A stretch of 64,000 nt of DNA from Acidilobaceae archaeon. Lineage in GTDB: Archaea; Thermoproteota; Thermoprotei_A; Sulfolobales; Acidilobaceae. Location of the stretch: positions 23,720-87,719 of the forward strand of contig JALUAM010000007.1 of NCBI GenBank assembly GCA_027051095.1. The letters run 5' to 3'. Each line of letters begins with the position of its first letter. Positions within the stretch are counted from its first letter, which is position 1. The notes under the pieces were generated by a model. It made no database searches. It saw only the letters and a program-made list of their open reading frames with translations, and had not been told where the DNA came from. Shown piece by piece: positions 47,488 through 56,973 of this stretch. Position numbers and translations under genes: made by a program.

Positions 47488-48774
47488 ATGGAGGGAATTG
47501 AGATGGCGCGGTCGAACGCTCTCTATATAGGACTCGCGGCGATAGTGGTCATAATTGTGGCGGCGGCCGCCCTATTCTTCATGGGTAGGGGTAGCGAGGA
47601 GACTGCGGGCGAAGAGGAAGTTATAACGATTAATGTGGGCCTTCTAGTCGACGAAACAGGGCCCACAAGCGACGTAGGCATCGGCTATGCGCGTGGCGCT
47701 GAAGCGGCCTTCAAGTACTTCAACGAGAAGGGGATCTACACTAAGGACGGGGTAAGGGTTGAAATAAACTATATCAAGAGGGACTACGCCTACAACCCCA
47801 CACAGGCTGAAGAGTTCTACAGAGAGTTCAGGGATAGATATAATGTTATAGCTGTGATAGGGTGGGGCACTGCCGATACCGAAAAGCTATCAGACCAGGT
47901 TGCCAGGGACAAGATAGTCTATATCTCAGCGAGCTATTCTGCTAAGCTGGTAGTCAAGCCCTACAACTTCTTCCCGGCCCCCGACTACAGCACTCAGGCC
48001 TGCGCAGGGCTGGCTTGGCTCCGGGAGGAGTATGGTGGCGGCAAGATAGCGCTGGCCTATGACAGTAAGGTCGCCTATAGCAGGAGCCCGATACCAGCTA
48101 TAAAGGAGGCCTCCAAGATTCTAGGCCTTGAAGTAGTGGGCGACTTCGACCTGCCGTTGAGGGCCTCGGAGGCCGACGCTGAGAGAGTCGCCAGGGAGAT
48201 AAAGGCTGCTGGCGCAGACTTCGTGTGGTGCGGCAATACTATAAGCAGCTGCAGCTTGCTGGCCAGGGCGCTTGCCAAGGTCGGGGCGGACGTGGTGATG
48301 CTAGTGAACGTGTGGGGCTTCGACGAGAGGAGCCCTGATCTAGTGGGGGAGGAGGCCTATGGGATGGTGGCCGGCATAAGCCCGTTCATATACCCCGTCT
48401 TCGCTTCGGGTATCGAAGGCTTCAACGTGATATACGAGGCGGCAGAGCTTGCCGGGATACCTAGAGAGGAAGTTACACTGAGGTTCGTGCAGGGCTTCGT
48501 AAACGTGTGGCTACTCGTTAAGGCGATAGAGAGTGTTACCTCCGAGGACCTTCTCAGCAGGGGAGGCGAAGCGTTAAAGGAGATACTAGAATCCCAGACC
48601 TTCGACTTCGGAGGTATAACGGCTGCGCCTGTGAAATTCCAGCCAGGCTTCCACGTGCCCTATAAAGATGTGTACATAGTTATGCTGGCCGAAGACGGTA
48701 GCCTGGTACTGGAGGGGAAGTATAGCGCGCCCAAGGGTATAGACTGCGCCAGGGTCACCATCGAGCGGGGCTGA
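47488..48774 (+). CDS. Liv-type ABC transporter substrate-binding protein
   Basis: N-terminal TM then periplasmic-binding fold INVGLLVDETGPTSDVGIGYARGAEAAFKYFNEKG; upstream TATA-like ATTCTTAAACG. Confidence 0.88.
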   Translation: MEGIEMARSNALYIGLAAIVVIIVAAAALFFMGRGSEETAGEEEVITINVGLLVDETGPTSDVGIGYARGAEAAFKYFNEKGIYTKDGVRVEINYIKRDYAYNPTQAEEFYREFRDRYNVIAVIGWGTADTEKLSDQVARDKIVYISASYSAKLVVKPYNFFPAPDYSTQACAGLAWLREEYGGGKIALAYDSKVAYSRSPIPAIKEASKILGLEVVGDFDLPLRASEADAERVAREIKAAGADFVWCGNTISSCSLLARALAKVGADVVMLVNVWGFDERSPDLVGEEAYGMVAGISPFIYPVFASGIEGFNVIYEAAELAGIPREEVTLRFVQGFVNVWLLVKAIESVTSEDLLSRGGEALKEILESQTFDFGGITAAPVKFQPGFHVPYKDVYIVMLAEDGSLVLEGKYSAPKGIDCARVTIERG

Positions 48775-48788
48775 GAAGGGTGTAGGTC

Positions 48789-49574
48789 TTGCCGCCGCTG
48801 CTCTCCGTGGCAAACGCGGAGATTATGTACCACCCCTACATACTAGTCATTAAAAACCTTAGCTTGAAGGTTGAGGAGGGAACAATAACCTGTATTCTGG
48901 GGCCCAACGGCGCGGGCAAGTCTACGCTGCTCAAGGCGATATCGGGGGTTATAAAATATGAGAGGGGCCGGGTGACGCGGGGCAGCATAAATTATAGGGG
49001 CGATGATATAACCAACAGGGACCCTGACGAGATAGCCAAGATGGGGATCATATATGTTATGGAGGGGCGCAGGATATTCAGGGAGCTCACAGTAAAGGAG
49101 AACCTTGACGCTGTGGCTTACGTTACGGGCTCCGGCCCCGACGAGGTCAAAGCAGTGCTGGACTACTTCCCGAGGCTTAAGGAAAGACTGGAGGAGAGGG
49201 CAGGCAACCTAAGCGGTGGAGAGCAGCAGATGCTTGCTATAGCGTTAGCTCTCCTCCATAAGCCCCGCCTTCTGCTCCTCGACGAGCCGAGCCTGGGTCT
49301 GGCACCAAAAATAGTCTCCCTGCTGTACTCAACAATAAGGCAGCTCCACGACGAGGAAGGCATAACGATACTGCTAGCAGAGCAGAACGCTAGGAAGGCG
49401 CTTGAAATATCGGATTACGGTTACGTGATGGAGAATGGGAAGATAGTCATGGAGGGGCCCGCAGACGTTTTAAGGGAGGACAAGGACATAAAGGAGTTCT
49501 ATCTGGGAATGGGCAGGGGCAGGACTAGCTATCGCAACGTCAAATGGTATAGAAGGAAGAAGAGGTGGGTTTAA
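48789..49574 (+). CDS. Liv-type ABC transporter ATPase (LivF-like)
   Basis: GPNGAGKSTLLKAISG, LSGGEQQMLAIALALLHKPRLLLLDEPSLGLAP. Confidence 0.92.
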   Translation: MPPLLSVANAEIMYHPYILVIKNLSLKVEEGTITCILGPNGAGKSTLLKAISGVIKYERGRVTRGSINYRGDDITNRDPDEIAKMGIIYVMEGRRIFRELTVKENLDAVAYVTGSGPDEVKAVLDYFPRLKERLEERAGNLSGGEQQMLAIALALLHKPRLLLLDEPSLGLAPKIVSLLYSTIRQLHDEEGITILLAEQNARKALEISDYGYVMENGKIVMEGPADVLREDKDIKEFYLGMGRGRTSYRNVKWYRRKKRWV

Positions 49575-49624
49575 AGCGATCATTACGCCTCAAGGAGGGT
49601 GCTCTTTATTTTATCCTTCCTTTG

Positions 49625-49715
49625 AGGCCCCCGCCCCCCGTGGAGAGGTTACGCACTGAAGACCGCTCCGGCGGGGTGACATAGGCCCACCGAGGGTCCG
49701 AGGGGGCGGGGGCCT
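49625..49715. repeat. Perfect 14-bp inverted repeat enclosing 63 nt; candidate structured RNA
   Basis: AGGCCCCCGCCCCC (49625-49638) pairs with GGGGGCGGGGGCCT (49702-49715); interior has further self-complementarity. Confidence 0.75.
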
Positions 49716-49773
49716 TTCTCCGCCGTGGTTAAATGCCGGTGTAGCTTCTTGTGGCTCCACTGGTGGCTGGGCT

Positions 49774-50463
49774 GTGGGGAGGCTTGAGAGGCCGGTGCTT
49801 GCAGTTAACATGAAGGCTTATGACTCGGCGTTCGGCGAGAGGGCTAGAGATCTGGCTAGGGCTGCTGGTAGGGTCTCGTCGTCCACGGGGGTTAGGGTTA
49901 TCCTAGTGGCGCCTCTCTTGAATGCAGCGTCTCTAGCAGCGATCTACGAGGATGTCTATGCCCAGCACGCGGACCCGGTGGGCTTCGGGGCTTACACCGG
50001 GTTCACCCCTGCAGAAGCCCTGGCATTGGAGGGCGTGAGGGGCGTCATGGTTAATCATAGCGAGCACAAGATGATTTATAGGGATGTAGAGAGGGTTGTC
50101 GAGTCCGCTAAAAAAGCCGGGCTGGAGGTCCTAGCCTGCGCTGACACCCCCGGCGAGGCTGCGGGGCTCGCTTTCATGAGGGTCGATTTCATAGCCGTTG
50201 AGCCCCCCGAGCTGATAGGGACAGGCATACCAGTGTCTAAGGCTAAGCCCGAGGTGATCACGGGCGCCCTCGAGGCTGTGAGGAGGGTCAGAGAGGTGCC
50301 TGTGCTCGCGGGGGCTGGCATCACGGGCGGCGAGGACGCTGCGAGGGCCGTTGAATTGGGCTCCGCGGGCGTGCTAGTGGCGAGCGCCGTGATGAAGGCC
50401 GCTGACCCCGAGTCCAAGATGAGGGAGCTTGCCGAAGCTATGTCCAGGGCGTGGAGGAGGTAA
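49774..50463 (+). CDS. tpiA: Triosephosphate isomerase
   Basis: [69 protein letters not shown]. Confidence 0.9.
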   Translation: MGRLERPVLAVNMKAYDSAFGERARDLARAAGRVSSSTGVRVILVAPLLNAASLAAIYEDVYAQHADPVGFGAYTGFTPAEALALEGVRGVMVNHSEHKMIYRDVERVVESAKKAGLEVLACADTPGEAAGLAFMRVDFIAVEPPELIGTGIPVSKAKPEVITGALEAVRRVREVPVLAGAGITGGEDAARAVELGSAGVLVASAVMKAADPESKMRELAEAMSRAWRR

Positions 50464-50532
50464 GTACGCCTCGCCGCTTCACCCCTTTTTGCCCTTCCAC
50501 GATACCCGCTCCTTGAGGGGTGTCTTCTCTAG

Positions 50533-51684
50533 TTGAGAGTCGCCCTTGTCTCTATGGGGTGGAGCGGCTTTCGCCCCTCTGTCGAGGAGCTCAGCTTCAG
50601 GGAGATGATGTTCGAGGCGGCTATGAGGGCCTACGAGCAGGCGGGAATAGACCCCAGAAGGGACGTGGACGCCTTTATATCGTGCCAGGAGGACTTCTGG
50701 GAGGGCATAGCTATCACCGACGAGTTCGCGCCTGAGCCCATAGGTGGCGTCTTGAGGCCCACCCTCACGGTGGCCGGGGAATTCCTCCAGGGCCTCGCCC
50801 AGGCCTACATGATGGTCAAGACCGGCTACTTCGACGTAGTCGTTGTAGAGTCCCACGCGAAGCCTAGCGACGTTGAGTCTATGAGGGGCGTCTTTGAAAT
50901 GGCATTCGACCCGCTCTACCTGAGGCCTCTAAAGGCGCCTAACCCTCACTTCCTCGCAGGGCTTATGGCGTCTGCATTCATGGCTAGGAGCGGGGTTGAC
51001 AGGGAACACCTTGCCATGGTAGCTGTTAAGAACAAGTCTAACGGCCTCTACAACCCTAGGGCAAGCCATTCCGCCAGGATAACGCTAAGCGACGTCCTGG
51101 ACTCCGAGCCCGTCGTAGACCCCCTGACTAGATACGAGATAGCGCCTTTCAGCGACGCCGCTGTAGTCGCTGTTGTGGCCTCGGAGGAGGCGGCTAGGAG
51201 GCTCACCGACACGCCTGTCTGGATAGACGGCGTGGGGTGGTCTACTGAGGCGGGAACAGGGTCCATGGCTTGGCACGACCTGGGCAGCATGCCGAGCATG
51301 AGGATGGCTGCCACGATGGCCGCGAGCATGGCTGGCATCTCGAGTATAATGAGGGATACTAGCTTCGCGGAGGTAGAGGATAGGTATAGCTTCGCAGAGC
51401 TCATGGCAGCGGAGGAGGCGCTCACTGGCGACGCCCTGGAGGCGGCTAGGATGCTGGAGAACGGGGACTTCGATAGAGACGGCTACTACCCCGTGAATCC
51501 GAGCGGGGGAAGCCTAGCAATGGGAGTCGCTTTCGAGGCGACCGGAGGCGCCAGGCTGTTAGAAGCCTATCTAAGGCTCCTCGGGGGCGGCGAGGAGGTC
51601 GAGGCGGGCGCTGAGAGGGCCCTAGTCCTCTCGTGGAGGGGGATACCAACTAGGACAAGCATGGCAGTCATACTCTCATTGTAG
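50533..51684 (+). CDS. Thiolase-superfamily protein lacking catalytic Cys and His
   Basis: Thiolase fold segments (VKNKSNGLYNPRA, NPSGGSLAMGVAFEATGG) but no CASG Cys and GHPxGATG replaced by GVAFEATG. Confidence 0.82.
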   Translation: MRVALVSMGWSGFRPSVEELSFREMMFEAAMRAYEQAGIDPRRDVDAFISCQEDFWEGIAITDEFAPEPIGGVLRPTLTVAGEFLQGLAQAYMMVKTGYFDVVVVESHAKPSDVESMRGVFEMAFDPLYLRPLKAPNPHFLAGLMASAFMARSGVDREHLAMVAVKNKSNGLYNPRASHSARITLSDVLDSEPVVDPLTRYEIAPFSDAAVVAVVASEEAARRLTDTPVWIDGVGWSTEAGTGSMAWHDLGSMPSMRMAATMAASMAGISSIMRDTSFAEVEDRYSFAELMAAEEALTGDALEAARMLENGDFDRDGYYPVNPSGGSLAMGVAFEATGGARLLEAYLRLLGGGEEVEAGAERALVLSWRGIPTRTSMAVILSL

Positions 51685-51688
51685 GGGG

Positions 51689-52882
51689 GTGGTGGCCGTG
51701 GTTGCGAGGCCCAACATACATGTTAAGTCCAAGGTCGCCATCGTAGGGGCCGGCTTAACCCTGTTCAGAAGGAGGATGCTAGAGACTCCGAGGGAGCTGG
51801 CATGGGAGGCGGCCAGGATGGCGCTGGAGCAGGCAGGCCTCACCCTGAGAGACATAGACTGTGTGGTTGTGGGCAGCGCTCCCGACGCCTTCGACGGTGT
51901 CCACATGAAGGGTGAGTACCTAGCAGACGGGGCGGGCGGCATAGGGAGGCCGACGGTAAGAGTGTTCGTGGGGGGCGGCACGGGGGTTTTCGTGCCGATA
52001 GCTGCCTGGTGGCACGTGGCTAGCGGCCTCTGTAGGAGCGTACTGGCAGTAGCCGAGGAGAAGATGAGCCCTGCTCACCCCCATCCTCAGGGCGTCTTCG
52101 CCTACATCTGGGATCCAATCCTTGAGAGACCTCTCGGCCCGAACCTGATATGGATATTCGCGTTGGAGATGAGGCGCTACATGTATAAGTGCAATGTGCC
52201 CAAGGAGACTATAGCAAAGGTGTCGGTGAAGAATAAGAGGAATGCGCTCGATCACCCCGCCGCCCAGGCCGCCGCGAAGATAACCGTCGAGGACGTGCTG
52301 AAGAGTGAGGTGCTCGTGTGGCCCGTCCAAAGGCTCGACATAAGCCCCGTGAGTGATGGGGCGGCGGCGCTGGTAATGGTTAACGAGAACGAGGCTAGGA
52401 GGGTCACAGACTCGCCGGTTTGGGTTGAGGGAGTCGGGTGGACGCTGGATAACACGCACTGGTACAACAGGGAGCTGGCCTATCCGAGGTATGTGAACTA
52501 CGCGGCTAGGATGGCGTATAAAATGGCCGGTATTGAGAGGCCGTGGAAGGAGATAGACGTGGCGGAGCCCTACGATCCCTTCGACTATAAGGAGCTACAC
52601 CACATAGAGGGGTTGATGCTGGCTAGGCGCTGCGAGGCGCCTAAGCTGCTGGAGGAGGGCTGGTTCGACAGGGACGGGGAGCTGCCTACGAGCCCCAGCG
52701 GAGGCCTCCTCGGCGTGGGCAACCCGATAGCCGCCGCGGGCCTGATGAAGGTCGCAGAGATATTCTGGCAGCTTAGGTACGAGGCTGGAGCCAGGCAGGT
52801 GAAGAAGCCGGTCCACAAGGGCGTGGCCCAGGCTTGGGGAGACCTTATGCAGGCGGCTACAGTGGTAGTCCTGGGCGTGTAG
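51689..52882 (+). CDS. Thiolase-superfamily protein lacking catalytic Cys and His
   Basis: VSVKNKRNALDHPAAQ, SPSGGLLGVGNPIAAAGLMKV (GHPIGATG replaced by GNPIAAAG); VRVFVGGGTGVF at the nucleophile position. Confidence 0.85.
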   Translation: MVAVVARPNIHVKSKVAIVGAGLTLFRRRMLETPRELAWEAARMALEQAGLTLRDIDCVVVGSAPDAFDGVHMKGEYLADGAGGIGRPTVRVFVGGGTGVFVPIAAWWHVASGLCRSVLAVAEEKMSPAHPHPQGVFAYIWDPILERPLGPNLIWIFALEMRRYMYKCNVPKETIAKVSVKNKRNALDHPAAQAAAKITVEDVLKSEVLVWPVQRLDISPVSDGAAALVMVNENEARRVTDSPVWVEGVGWTLDNTHWYNRELAYPRYVNYAARMAYKMAGIERPWKEIDVAEPYDPFDYKELHHIEGLMLARRCEAPKLLEEGWFDRDGELPTSPSGGLLGVGNPIAAAGLMKVAEIFWQLRYEAGARQVKKPVHKGVAQAWGDLMQAATVVVLGV

Positions 52883-52896
52883 GGGGGTGCGCGGGG

Positions 52897-53436
52897 ATGG
52901 GCGAGCCTAGGCTGCCCGGCACCTACCTAAAGGAGAAGGAGATGTACCAGCTGCCGGGCATAGTGGAGCATAGGCCCGACGCTAAGTACTCATTCTCTGC
53001 GGGCCAGGCCGTGAGCAGGTTCCTGGAGGGGCTCAAGCAGGGGAGGATACTGGGTAAGAGGTGTCCGCGCTGCGGCAGGGTCTACGTGCCGCCCAGGAGC
53101 TACTGCGAGTACTGCTTCGCCCCCACGGCCGAATGGGTCGAGGTGAGTGGGGAAGGCGAGGTTAACACGGCAGTGGTAAGCTACATATCCACGTTCAGGG
53201 AGAGGCTCGAGGAGCCGGAGATAATAGCTGTTATAAGGTTATACGCTCCGGGCTACACGGGCAAGAAAGACGAGTACGAGTTCCCAGGCATATTCCATAA
53301 GCTGTGCGGCGTGAAGCCAGAAGACGTCATGTCGGGAAGGGTTATAGGGATGAGGGTTAGGCCGCGCTGGAAGCCGCCGGAGAGGAGGGTGGGCAGCATA
53401 ACAGATATAGAATGCTTCGAGCCCGTGGAGGGGTGA
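52897..53436 (+). CDS. DUF35/OB-fold protein with zinc ribbon
   Basis: GKRCPRCGRVYVPPRSYCEYC (CxxC...CxxC) followed by OB-like strand region. Confidence 0.88.
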   Translation: MGEPRLPGTYLKEKEMYQLPGIVEHRPDAKYSFSAGQAVSRFLEGLKQGRILGKRCPRCGRVYVPPRSYCEYCFAPTAEWVEVSGEGEVNTAVVSYISTFRERLEEPEIIAVIRLYAPGYTGKKDEYEFPGIFHKLCGVKPEDVMSGRVIGMRVRPRWKPPERRVGSITDIECFEPVEG

Positions 53437-53442
53437 TAAGTC

Positions 53443-53925
53443 ATGGCGTGGAGCATGTGGTGGAAGGAGGCTAGGAGGATCTACAAGTTCCCGGGTAAGA
53501 TGGAAGTCGAAAAATATGTATACACGCCAGGCCTTCACGGCCTGGAGGCTGCGAGGAAGCTGAAAGAGGAGGGCAAGTTCGTAGGCACCAAATGCGGCGA
53601 CACGATATACTATCCACCGACAACCTTCTGCCCAGACTTCAGCGAGGGGGGGCTAGCAGAGGTTAGGGGCCCGTGGAGGGTTGCAGCCTTCACGGTAATA
53701 AGGGAGACCATGGAGGGGGAGAGGCTTGAGAAGCCTATAGTCGTAGCGCTGATCGTGCCCGACGACGCTGTGGGCGGTATAATACACTATGTTGACGTAG
53801 ACCCGGATAAAATCTATATCGGCATGGAGGTCGAGCCCGTCCTAAAGCCCAGAGAGGAGAGAAAGGGCAACCCCGTAGAGGACATAGTGCACTTCAAGCC
53901 GAAGATCGAGGAAGGAGAGGGCTAA
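53443..53925 (+). CDS. DUF35/OB-fold paralogue with degenerate zinc ribbon
   Basis: GTKCGDTIYYPPTTFCPDF retains only one Cys per knuckle; OB-like C-terminus. Confidence 0.75.
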   Translation: MAWSMWWKEARRIYKFPGKMEVEKYVYTPGLHGLEAARKLKEEGKFVGTKCGDTIYYPPTTFCPDFSEGGLAEVRGPWRVAAFTVIRETMEGERLEKPIVVALIVPDDAVGGIIHYVDVDPDKIYIGMEVEPVLKPREERKGNPVEDIVHFKPKIEEGEG

Positions 53926-53987
53926 AAGCGTTAAACACTCTGTGCGAGAGAGAGCTGAGACCCCCCTCCTCGGGCGGGTGACGGGTT

Positions 53988-54512
53988 TTGCGCAGGTCCC
54001 TATGGCTGCTCCTCCTAGACCTTGACGGCACGCTCTGGGACCATCTGGACATCTCTAGTCTAGAGCCGCCGTTCAGGCGAGTAGAGGAAGGGGTCATAGA
54101 GGACTCTAGGGGAGTCAGGGTTAGGCTCTATAACTATATGGCGGAGCTGGCCCGCTGGGCTAGGTCTAGGGGCGCGCTTGTAGTGAGCCTTAGCTGGAAC
54201 GAGCCCGAGAAGGCTATCAGCGCTTTAAAAGCGTTCGGCGTCGACGCGCTGTTCCACTGGCATGTAATAGAGCCTCACCCTTGGAAAGGTAGGGCGTTGG
54301 CCAGGTTCCTCGAGAGGGCTCGCATCCGCATACCGCCGCAGCACATGATATATTTCGACGACAGAGATATACACCTAGACGACATATACTTTCATGTGGG
54401 CCCTGTGAAGTACGTCAGAAGCCACAGGGACTGCTCAAGCTTCGAGGAATGCGTGGAACTAGTATCAAGGCTTTTGGGAGGACTAATCCAGGGCTATTCA
54501 GGCCGAGATTAA
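53988..54512 (+). CDS. HAD-superfamily phosphatase, MDP-1-like
   Basis: LLLDLDGTLWDHLDISSLEPPF, VSLSWNEPEKAISALKAF, IYFDDRDIHLDDI. Confidence 0.85.
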   Translation: MRRSLWLLLLDLDGTLWDHLDISSLEPPFRRVEEGVIEDSRGVRVRLYNYMAELARWARSRGALVVSLSWNEPEKAISALKAFGVDALFHWHVIEPHPWKGRALARFLERARIRIPPQHMIYFDDRDIHLDDIYFHVGPVKYVRSHRDCSSFEECVELVSRLLGGLIQGYSGRD

Positions 54513-54548
54513 GCGCTGCGGTTCTTCTCTACAAGCTGGGGCCTTAGG

Positions 54549-56087
54549 GTGGGCTCGGGCCCCCGCGGCGAGTGTAGAAGGGTGCTATCCATCGACGTTG
54601 GAACTACCTCCATCAAGGCGGGGGTAGTAGACTGCTCGACTTTGAAGGTTTTGGCGAGGGGGGAAGCTAGGACCCCTCTGAAGATGCCTAGGCATGGATG
54701 GGCTGAGCAGGACCCTGACGAGCTGTGGGATGCTATAGCCTCCGCGGCCAGCAAGGCCGTTGAGTCGACGGACTCCCGTGTAGACGCTGTAGTCACGTCG
54801 ACATACCTTGCAGGCCTAGTACTTTTGAGCGAGAAGGGCGAGCTCAGCAGAATACTAGTATGGATGGACGAGAGGGCTGCCGGCCTTCCCGAGGAGTTGT
54901 TCAGCGGTCCGATTAAGGTTAAGGGTTACAACGTGTTTAGGCTGGCGGAGATGCTGTTCATAGCAGGAGGCGCTCCCGGGAGGTCGGGTAAAGACCCTCT
55001 ATCGAAGATCGCGTGGTTCATGAGGGAGGAGCCGGGCCTAGTCGAGAAGGCTAGCGCTATCGGTACGCTCAAGACGTGGATTCTCTTCAGGCTAGCCCGT
55101 AGAAGCGTAGTGACGCCGGACGACGCTCATCTAACGTGGCTCGTCGACTCGCGAGGCGGGCGCGTGAGATGGAGCCGGCGGCTAGCCAGTAGGTACAGGG
55201 TCCCCCTGGATAAGTTGCCTGAGATAGTGAAGCCCGTGGACATCGTAGGAGGGCTCTCCCCCGGCGCCGCCGAGGACCTAGGCCTCAAGCCGGGGATCCC
55301 CGTTGTGGCGGGCTCCGGCGACGTAGCAGCTGCTGCTATAGGCTCCGGCGCCCTAGGCGAAAGGGAGTACCACGTGTACATGGGGACTAGTAGCTGGGTC
55401 GCGGTTCACTCAAGCAAGAGACTGCTAGACATTAGACATTATATAGGTAGCCTCGCGTCGGCCGTCGAGGGCAAGTACTTGGTCATAGCTGAGCAGGAAA
55501 CTGCGGGCGCCGCCCTAGACTGGGTCCTCGGGGTGGTGGGCGCTGGCTACGAAGAGGCCGAGAGGATGGCGTCGAGGGTGCCCCCGGGCTCGGATGGTGT
55601 CATAGCCGCGCCCTGGTTCTTCGGGGAAAGAAGCCCTATAGACGATCCCGACGCCAGGGCAGCCTTCATAGGGTTAACGCTCGGACACACAAAGTGGCAC
55701 CTAGTGAGATCCGTCATGGAGTCTGTAGCGTTTAACATTGCATGGTCGATGGGAGCGTTGACGAGGATCGCAGGGAGGCCTAGGCTTGTAAGGGGCGTTG
55801 GCGGGGGGTTCAGATCGCGGCTTTGGGCTGGCATACTAGCTAGCGCGCTAGGCACGCCTGTAGAGGTTGTCGAGGAGCCTTGGGACGCCTCGCTGAGGGG
55901 GGCAGCGGCTCTCGCGGTGTCAGCACTCACAGGTTTACGGCTGGAGACTGTGGCTAAGAGGGTTAAGGTCTGGTACGTGGCCGAGCCTGACCCGGAGGCG
56001 GCTAAGACCTATAGGAGGCTTATGGGTGTTTACGTTAAACTCTATGAGAGGCTGGTACCAGTATTCCACGGCCTCCGCGGGGTTTAG
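54549..56087 (+). CDS. FGGY-family carbohydrate kinase
   Basis: SIDVGTTSIKAGVVD, WMDERA, VAGSGDVAAAAIGSGAL, GVGGGFRSRLWAGILASALGTPV. Confidence 0.88.
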   Translation: MGSGPRGECRRVLSIDVGTTSIKAGVVDCSTLKVLARGEARTPLKMPRHGWAEQDPDELWDAIASAASKAVESTDSRVDAVVTSTYLAGLVLLSEKGELSRILVWMDERAAGLPEELFSGPIKVKGYNVFRLAEMLFIAGGAPGRSGKDPLSKIAWFMREEPGLVEKASAIGTLKTWILFRLARRSVVTPDDAHLTWLVDSRGGRVRWSRRLASRYRVPLDKLPEIVKPVDIVGGLSPGAAEDLGLKPGIPVVAGSGDVAAAAIGSGALGEREYHVYMGTSSWVAVHSSKRLLDIRHYIGSLASAVEGKYLVIAEQETAGAALDWVLGVVGAGYEEAERMASRVPPGSDGVIAAPWFFGERSPIDDPDARAAFIGLTLGHTKWHLVRSVMESVAFNIAWSMGALTRIAGRPRLVRGVGGGFRSRLWAGILASALGTPVEVVEEPWDASLRGAAALAVSALTGLRLETVAKRVKVWYVAEPDPEAAKTYRRLMGVYVKLYERLVPVFHGLRGV

Positions 56088-56946
56088 CGTAAACCTGTAC
56101 GAGCGCCGGCACTGTTATGGCAGCGACCGCAGCTGCCAGCGTGGAGATCGCCCTCACTGCTAGGTCCTCGTAGGCCACGGCTGGGAGCCCAGCCGCGACT
56201 GCGATGGCCGAGCCCAGGAGCCCCGCCTTGACGCCCAGCGGCTTGTCGCCTAGCAGCCTCTCGTAGGCGGCTAGCCCTGCTAGGCCGCCGAGTAGGGTAG
56301 AGGCCACCTCGACCCTGAGAGCCGAGGCGGCTTCTAGCGGGGCCGCCACGGCTAGCGATAGTGCTACGAGTTGGAGAGGCTTCACCCGCTCGGAGAGCGC
56401 GTAAGCGGCCAGCGCGGCTGCAAGTCCCACTGCTATGCCGCCTGCCACGTCTAACGGATAGTGGACGTTGAGCGCAACCCTTGAAGCGGCTACCAGGCCC
56501 GGCACAGCTATAGCGGCTATGAGCGTGTAATAGCTAGGCAGAGCGAGAGCCAGGTAGGCCCAGAAGGCCGTAGAGGATGAGGCGTGGCCGCTGGGGAACC
56601 CGGGGCCCTCCGCCTCTACGAGCCATAGCTCCCTAGGCGGTCGGGGCATGTCTAGAAGCTCCTTCAAGGCGTCGGTGACAGCCACAGCCAGCATCAGAGA
56701 CGCTAGGAGCCCTGCTCCTCTCTTAGGCCCTAGCACGTGGAATGCTATGGGCAGCGAGACTAGGTAGAAGGGGGTCTCTCCCATTAGCGTCACGAGCCTC
56801 CAGGCGTCTACCCCGGCGTAGTAGACGGTTGCAGCGGCTAGGGCTGACGCGACCGCCGCGAGGGCGGGGCCTCGGAGTCTAGCCGTCTCCTCCCAGCCCG
56901 CGGCGGGGCTCGGATCCCGTCGTTTCCCCACGGGCCCACCATCCAC
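56035..56946 (-). CDS. PAP2-family membrane phosphatase
   Basis: KELLDMPRPPRE, GFPSGHASSSTAFW, SRVALNVHYPLDVAGGIAVG. Confidence 0.88.
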   Translation of the reverse strand: MDGGPVGKRRDPSPAAGWEETARLRGPALAAVASALAAATVYYAGVDAWRLVTLMGETPFYLVSLPIAFHVLGPKRGAGLLASLMLAVAVTDALKELLDMPRPPRELWLVEAEGPGFPSGHASSSTAFWAYLALALPSYYTLIAAIAVPGLVAASRVALNVHYPLDVAGGIAVGLAAALAAYALSERVKPLQLVALSLAVAAPLEAASALRVEVASTLLGGLAGLAAYERLLGDKPLGVKAGLLGSAIAVAAGLPAVAYEDLAVRAISTLAAAVAAITVPALVQVYAKPRGGRGILVPASHRV

Positions 56947-56973
56947 GTTTAAGTCTGCGAGAGGCCTCTTAAA

